Source of the DNA: an uncultured Clostridia bacterium
GTDB lineage: Bacteria > Bacillota > Clostridia > Oscillospirales > Ruminococcaceae
Assembly (NCBI GenBank): GCA_947363605.1
Contig: CANAQK010000012.1
Coordinates: 1-42,376 of the forward strand
Length of the DNA stretch: 42,376 bases
Direction of reading: 5' to 3'
Below the pieces are notes generated by a model. That model was not told the origin of the DNA and made no database searches. It was given only the letters and a program-made list of their open reading frames with translations. This document shows positions 39,299-42,376 of the stretch, piece after piece. Made by a program: the position numbers and the translations under genes. Numbering within the stretch: position 1 is the first letter of the stretch; each line of letters begins with the position of its first letter.

Positions 39299-40510
39299 TT
39301 AACTGGAAAATGCCTGATGAAATGCCCCGTTCACCACCGCAAAAAGTTCCTCTGGCTTATTATACTTCACCTTTGCATAGATGTCCATAGTTGTTTTGCT
39401 ATTTTCATGTCCGGCAAGGTACTGAACCGTCTTAGGGTCAACACCGGAATACAGCAAGTTGGTGATATAGGTATGGCGCAGCAAATGTGGCGTCACATGG
39501 AAATCCAATGTATATTGAATCTTGGGGTTGTTTTTCTGCGTCATCCCCAGCGCCGGTGTGACAGTATACTTAATGCTCTGCCCATTTACATATTTATAAT
39601 AGTTGCGCGCCTGGGTAGAGCGAACCACCACATACTGCCATACCCTTTGAAACTGCGATGCGGATAACGGTTCCCCGTTGCTGTCGGAAATCACATATTC
39701 TGATGCAGAGGTTTCTTTGACTTCCCGCAGGCAATCTACCAAGCACTTGGGAATTGGTATGTCCCTCCGGGCTGCTTTCGTTTTTAATGTGGTAGAAATC
39801 ACCGGTCGGTTATGTTCTGTGCGCCATGCCCGCCGCACAGAGATATATGGTGTGGGTGCATCCGGAAAAACACAATCCCATTGCAAGGCAAGTGCTTCTT
39901 CCCGGCGCAGGCCCGAATACAGACCGATCATAACAAAGAGTTGTGGCGGAAGTCCTTTCACTGTATCCAGCAGCACTTTTACCTGTTGATCTGTCAGTGC
40001 CTCTTTTTTCTGTATCGGCTTTCCGCCCTTTGATGAGATTCCCACGCAAGGGTTATGTTGAAGTAATTGGCTACGCTCTGCCGAATAGAAAATGCACTTA
40101 ATGAGCATATTTACCGTATTATACAAACCCGCAGATTTTTTTGACAGTGGCACAAGTGCCAGCCGAATGTCATCTGCCGTTACTTCCTCCATATACATAT
40201 CGCCCATAGGCTTGATGATGTAATTATTCATATTGGAAGTATAACCCTTCAATGTGGCAGCGGACACCTTGGCAGACTGCATCAGCAACCACTTCTCACA
40301 ATACTCTGCAACTGTAGGATGTTCCCGATGAAAGATTATCTCCTCCACCTGACGTTTTGCCTCTGCCTGCTTTTCATACAATTCTTCGCAGGTGGTTGCG
40401 TATAAGCTCACCTGTTTCCCATCAGCATCCAGAATCCGTGTCCGGTAATACTGTACTCCCTTTCGCATGACTGTTCCGTATTGAGGTATTGTTGTTTTCT
40501 TTTTAGCCAT
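39299..40510 (-). CDS. Tyrosine recombinase / integrase (paralogue 1)
   Basis: Site-specific recombinase, 403 aa. An N-terminal arm-type DNA-binding strand region (AKKKTTIPQYGTV..QYYRTR), a SAM-like core-binding domain (about 65-165: TVAEYCEKWLLMQS) and a catalytic domain follow. Active-site residues are Arg in YSGLRREEALAL, HLLRHTYI (H-x2-R), His in AGHENSKTT and Tyr in MDIYAKVKYN. ATG with AAGGAAGG six bases upstream. It is the gene nearest the pyr operon and so the element's terminal gene. About half of its residues match the second integrase by eye. Confidence 0.93.
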   Translation of the reverse strand: MAKKKTTIPQYGTVMRKGVQYYRTRILDADGKQVSLYATTCEELYEKQAEAKRQVEEIIFHREHPTVAEYCEKWLLMQSAKVSAATLKGYTSNMNNYIIKPMGDMYMEEVTADDIRLALVPLSKKSAGLYNTVNMLIKCIFYSAERSQLLQHNPCVGISSKGGKPIQKKEALTDQQVKVLLDTVKGLPPQLFVMIGLYSGLRREEALALQWDCVFPDAPTPYISVRRAWRTEHNRPVISTTLKTKAARRDIPIPKCLVDCLREVKETSASEYVISDSNGEPLSASQFQRVWQYVVVRSTQARNYYKYVNGQSIKYTVTPALGMTQKNNPKIQYTLDFHVTPHLLRHTYITNLLYSGVDPKTVQYLAGHENSKTTMDIYAKVKYNKPEELFAVVNGAFHQAFSS

Positions 40511-40604
40511 CTTGGACCTTCCTTTCTTGAAATGTGCAGCCTATGTACTTACACTCTCTTTTTATCAGAAAGTCCCAATTTAATCAAAGATACGGCCAGC
40601 CTAA

Positions 40605-40640
40605 GACAAAAAGCGAGACAGCCTTGCCTCGCTTTTTGTC
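40605..40640. terminator. Terminator between the two integrases
   Basis: GACAAAAAGCGAG-acagccttgc-CTCGCTTTTTGTC, a perfect 13-bp stem. It lies 18 bases after the upstream integrase stop, so the second integrase gene is probably expressed separately. Confidence 0.75.
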
Positions 40641-40657
40641 TGTTTTCAGTTTTAATC

Positions 40658-41869
40658 TTATACAGCTTCCCATTGGGCGAAAGCACTGCCCATAGTTCTT
40701 ACAAGCTGATCTGGCCTGTTGTATTTGACCTTGGCGTAAATATCCATAGTGATTTTGCTGCTCTCATGGCCTGCCAGGTATTGGACCGTTTTGGGGTCCA
40801 CCGATGAATGAATCAGATTTGTGATATAAGTATGTCGCAGCTGGTGCGGCGTCACTTCAAAATCCAGGCTGTAAACTACTCTGCCATTATGGGCCGCTTT
40901 TTCTCCAAGAACTGGTGTGACTGTATGCTTTATGCGCTTTCCATCTTCATACCGGTAATAGGAGCGTTCCTTAACTGTTCTGGTAACAATATACTGCCAA
41001 AGCCGCTTGAACTGTGTATACGACAGTGGTTCACCATCTCGATTGGCAACTACATAGTCCGAAGTGGAGATTGCCTTTGCCGCCTTTAAGCACTCTGCCA
41101 GACAAACGGGGAGGGGAATGTTTCTCTCTGCCGCTTTTGTTTTTAACTCGGTGAGAATAACCGGCCTGTTATGTTCTATGTGCCATGCCCGTCTTACCGT
41201 TAGATATGGGGTGTCCGTATCCAAATATACAGAATCCCATTGTAACGCAAGAATTTCTTCCCGCCGCAACCCGGCATATAAGCCAATCATAACAAACACA
41301 TATGGGGGTAAACCCCGGATCGCGTCTAAAAGTCGTTCTGCTTGTTCATCTGTCAAAGCCTGCCTTTCCTCCTGGGGAACGCCGCCCTTTGAATCCAGAT
41401 ATATCGTTGGATTTTCATCAATCACATGGCTTTCCTTCGCCGCCCGAAAAATGGACTTATAAAGAATCACCACAGACTTATAAACCGAAGCAGATTTTTG
41501 GGAAACAGGAACAAGAGCCAGCTGAATGTCATCCAGCGTTACATCCGCCATTCGCTTCTGTCCCAGTTCTTTGATAATATGCCGCTGTATTTTGGATGCA
41601 TAATCGGTCAGAGTGGTGGCACGAATATGAACCGACTGCATCAGCAGCCACTTTTCGCAATATTCAGCAACAGTAGGCGATTTTCTTCGGAAGGTGGCGT
41701 TGTCAATCTGCTCTAACGCCTCCAGCTCCTTATCATATAATTCTTCGGGTGTTCTTGCATAAAGAGCCACCAATTTTCCGTCTGCATCCTGAACCCTCGT
41801 TCTGTAATATTCAATGCCGTTGAGTTCAACTGTACCATATTGAGGAATTGCCCTTTTTCTTTTTGCCAA
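40658..41869 (-). CDS. Tyrosine recombinase / integrase (paralogue 2)
   Basis: Also 403 aa and collinear with the previous integrase: AKRKRAIPQYGTV, TVAEYCEKWLLMQS, YAGLRREEILAL, HQLRHTYI, AGHESSKIT and MDIYAKVKYN, so the catalytic residues are all present. TTG 41869 was chosen because AGGAGG lies eight bases upstream; an upstream GTG overlaps that site. Having two intact, similar integrases in tandem suggests duplication, stacked elements, or a pair acting together. Confidence 0.93.
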   Translation of the reverse strand: MAKRKRAIPQYGTVELNGIEYYRTRVQDADGKLVALYARTPEELYDKELEALEQIDNATFRRKSPTVAEYCEKWLLMQSVHIRATTLTDYASKIQRHIIKELGQKRMADVTLDDIQLALVPVSQKSASVYKSVVILYKSIFRAAKESHVIDENPTIYLDSKGGVPQEERQALTDEQAERLLDAIRGLPPYVFVMIGLYAGLRREEILALQWDSVYLDTDTPYLTVRRAWHIEHNRPVILTELKTKAAERNIPLPVCLAECLKAAKAISTSDYVVANRDGEPLSYTQFKRLWQYIVTRTVKERSYYRYEDGKRIKHTVTPVLGEKAAHNGRVVYSLDFEVTPHQLRHTYITNLIHSSVDPKTVQYLAGHESSKITMDIYAKVKYNRPDQLVRTMGSAFAQWEAV

Positions 41870-41953
41870 TTCCGTCACCTCCTAAAAATAATCTCCAGCG
41901 CTGTATCTTTGTTTTATCAGATATACGGGATTCCAGCAAGGATACGGAATGGG

Positions 41954-42184
41954 TCATGTCCTGGCGCTTCGTGGTTTGCGGTAAGTCACGCTCTTGTCCG
42001 CAGGCTTTGCCCTATGGGTGCATTTTGCGATATACTCCTGAAGGCCCGCCGCAGTAAAATACACACAGCCATTCTGCACATACTGAACATAGGCAATCAG
42101 ACCGTTGTTACGAGCCGCATCCAATGTGGCAATACTGATTCCCAAAATCTCCGCAGCTTCTTTTCGTGTAATAAGTTTTTCCAT
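41954..42184 (-). CDS. Excisionase-like helix-turn-helix protein
   Basis: 76 aa. MEKLITRKEAAEILGISIATLDAARNNGL is the typical MerR/HTH_17 excisionase-type start (split here as ITRKEAAEILGIS and IATLDAARNNG), followed by a short wing and a basic tail (TYRKPRSART). ATG 42184 has GGAGGG ten bases upstream. Directly upstream of the integrases, as usual for xis-int pairs that control direction of recombination. It could instead be a simple regulator. Confidence 0.8.
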   Translation of the reverse strand: MEKLITRKEAAEILGISIATLDAARNNGLIAYVQYVQNGCVYFTAAGLQEYIAKCTHRAKPADKSVTYRKPRSART

Positions 42185-42243
42185 GAAACATATTCCCTCC
42201 AATCTGTCAAGTTTGTCATTGTGCTTTCAAAATCACATGAATA

Positions 42244-42267
42244 CGCTGGCAGACAAAACTGCCAGCG
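42244..42267. other. Inverted repeat at the window end
   Basis: CGCTGGCAG-acaaaa-CTGCCAGCG, a 9-bp perfect stem without a T tract, 60 bases upstream of the excisionase-like gene. It could be an operator or the end of a gene lying to the right. The remaining 109 bases show no gene I can support. Confidence 0.4.
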
Positions 42268-42376
42268 CATGGTATCTAATCTTGAAATAGAAAGCTATCA
42301 CAGACAAAAAGCCGGAGAATCACTTCCTAATTTACATATCTCTGCTTCTCGTCATATTTGCCACGCCCCCTGACGA

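Noticed and set aside
1-42376. tRNA, rRNA or CRISPR loci
   Set aside because: I scanned the intergenic stretches for tRNA-like GGTTCRANTCC cores and regular spaced repeats and saw none.

Overview
The window reads as the chromosome of a spore-forming, low-oxygen Gram-positive of the class Clostridia, most likely the Oscillospirales/Ruminococcaceae group. This rests on the gene order recA-recX-rimO-pgsA-cysE-cysS, a SpoIID-type sporulation protein, a meso-diaminopimelate dehydrogenase, PyrR-controlled pyrimidine genes, sigma-A type promoters, strong AGGAGG ribosome sites, frequent TTG/GTG starts and a GC-rich backbone. The assignment is inference; no rRNA or tRNA gene was seen.

Layout. Positions 1-2665 hold nrdR, a sugar-phosphate isomerase-like gene and, divergently, ddh. 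Positions 2.7-9.3 kb hold nadA, a MATE exporter translationally coupled to a membrane-anchored GH25 lysozyme, a small conserved protein and an MBL-fold hydrolase. Positions 9.3-24.3 kb are almost wholly on the minus strand: an SGNH hydrolase, a broken kinase-like gene, two lipoprotein cyclophilins, cysE-cysS, pgsA, rimO, recA-recX, and a lipoprotein / response regulator / histidine kinase / YqhQ / PrmC cluster. Positions 24.4-31.3 kb hold an ABC-F ribosome-protection-type ATPase with a structured leader, a polytopic membrane protein, a citrate synthase, spoIID, and a small divergent HTH cassette. Positions 31.3-39 kb are the pyrimidine operon pyrR-pyrC-pyrF-carA-carB. From about 39.3 kb the base composition becomes more AT-rich and two tandem tyrosine recombinases plus an excisionase-like gene mark one end of an integrative element that runs off the window.

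Two things stand out. First, intergenic spaces are packed with short palindromic repeats of several families, called R1 (six copies), R2 (four), R3 (three), R4 (two) and E (two) here. They very often begin at or inside a stop codon. Second, several transcription units have elaborate leaders. The cysE-cysS leader has a sigma-A promoter, a 13-codon reading frame with two Cys codons, a segment able to pair with the terminator arm, and an intrinsic terminator abutting the cysE ribosome site. That is classical attenuation logic without any T-box motif. The ABC-F leader has a promoter, an upstream reading frame, a terminator-like hairpin and a hairpin hiding the ribosome site. The pyr leader has a recognisable PyrR site and terminator.

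The most surprising protein is CarA. Its synthetase-subunit fold is intact, but all three members of the glutaminase catalytic triad are replaced (Cys to Gly246, His to Leu328, Glu to Asp330), which predicts an ammonia-dependent carbamoyl-phosphate synthase.
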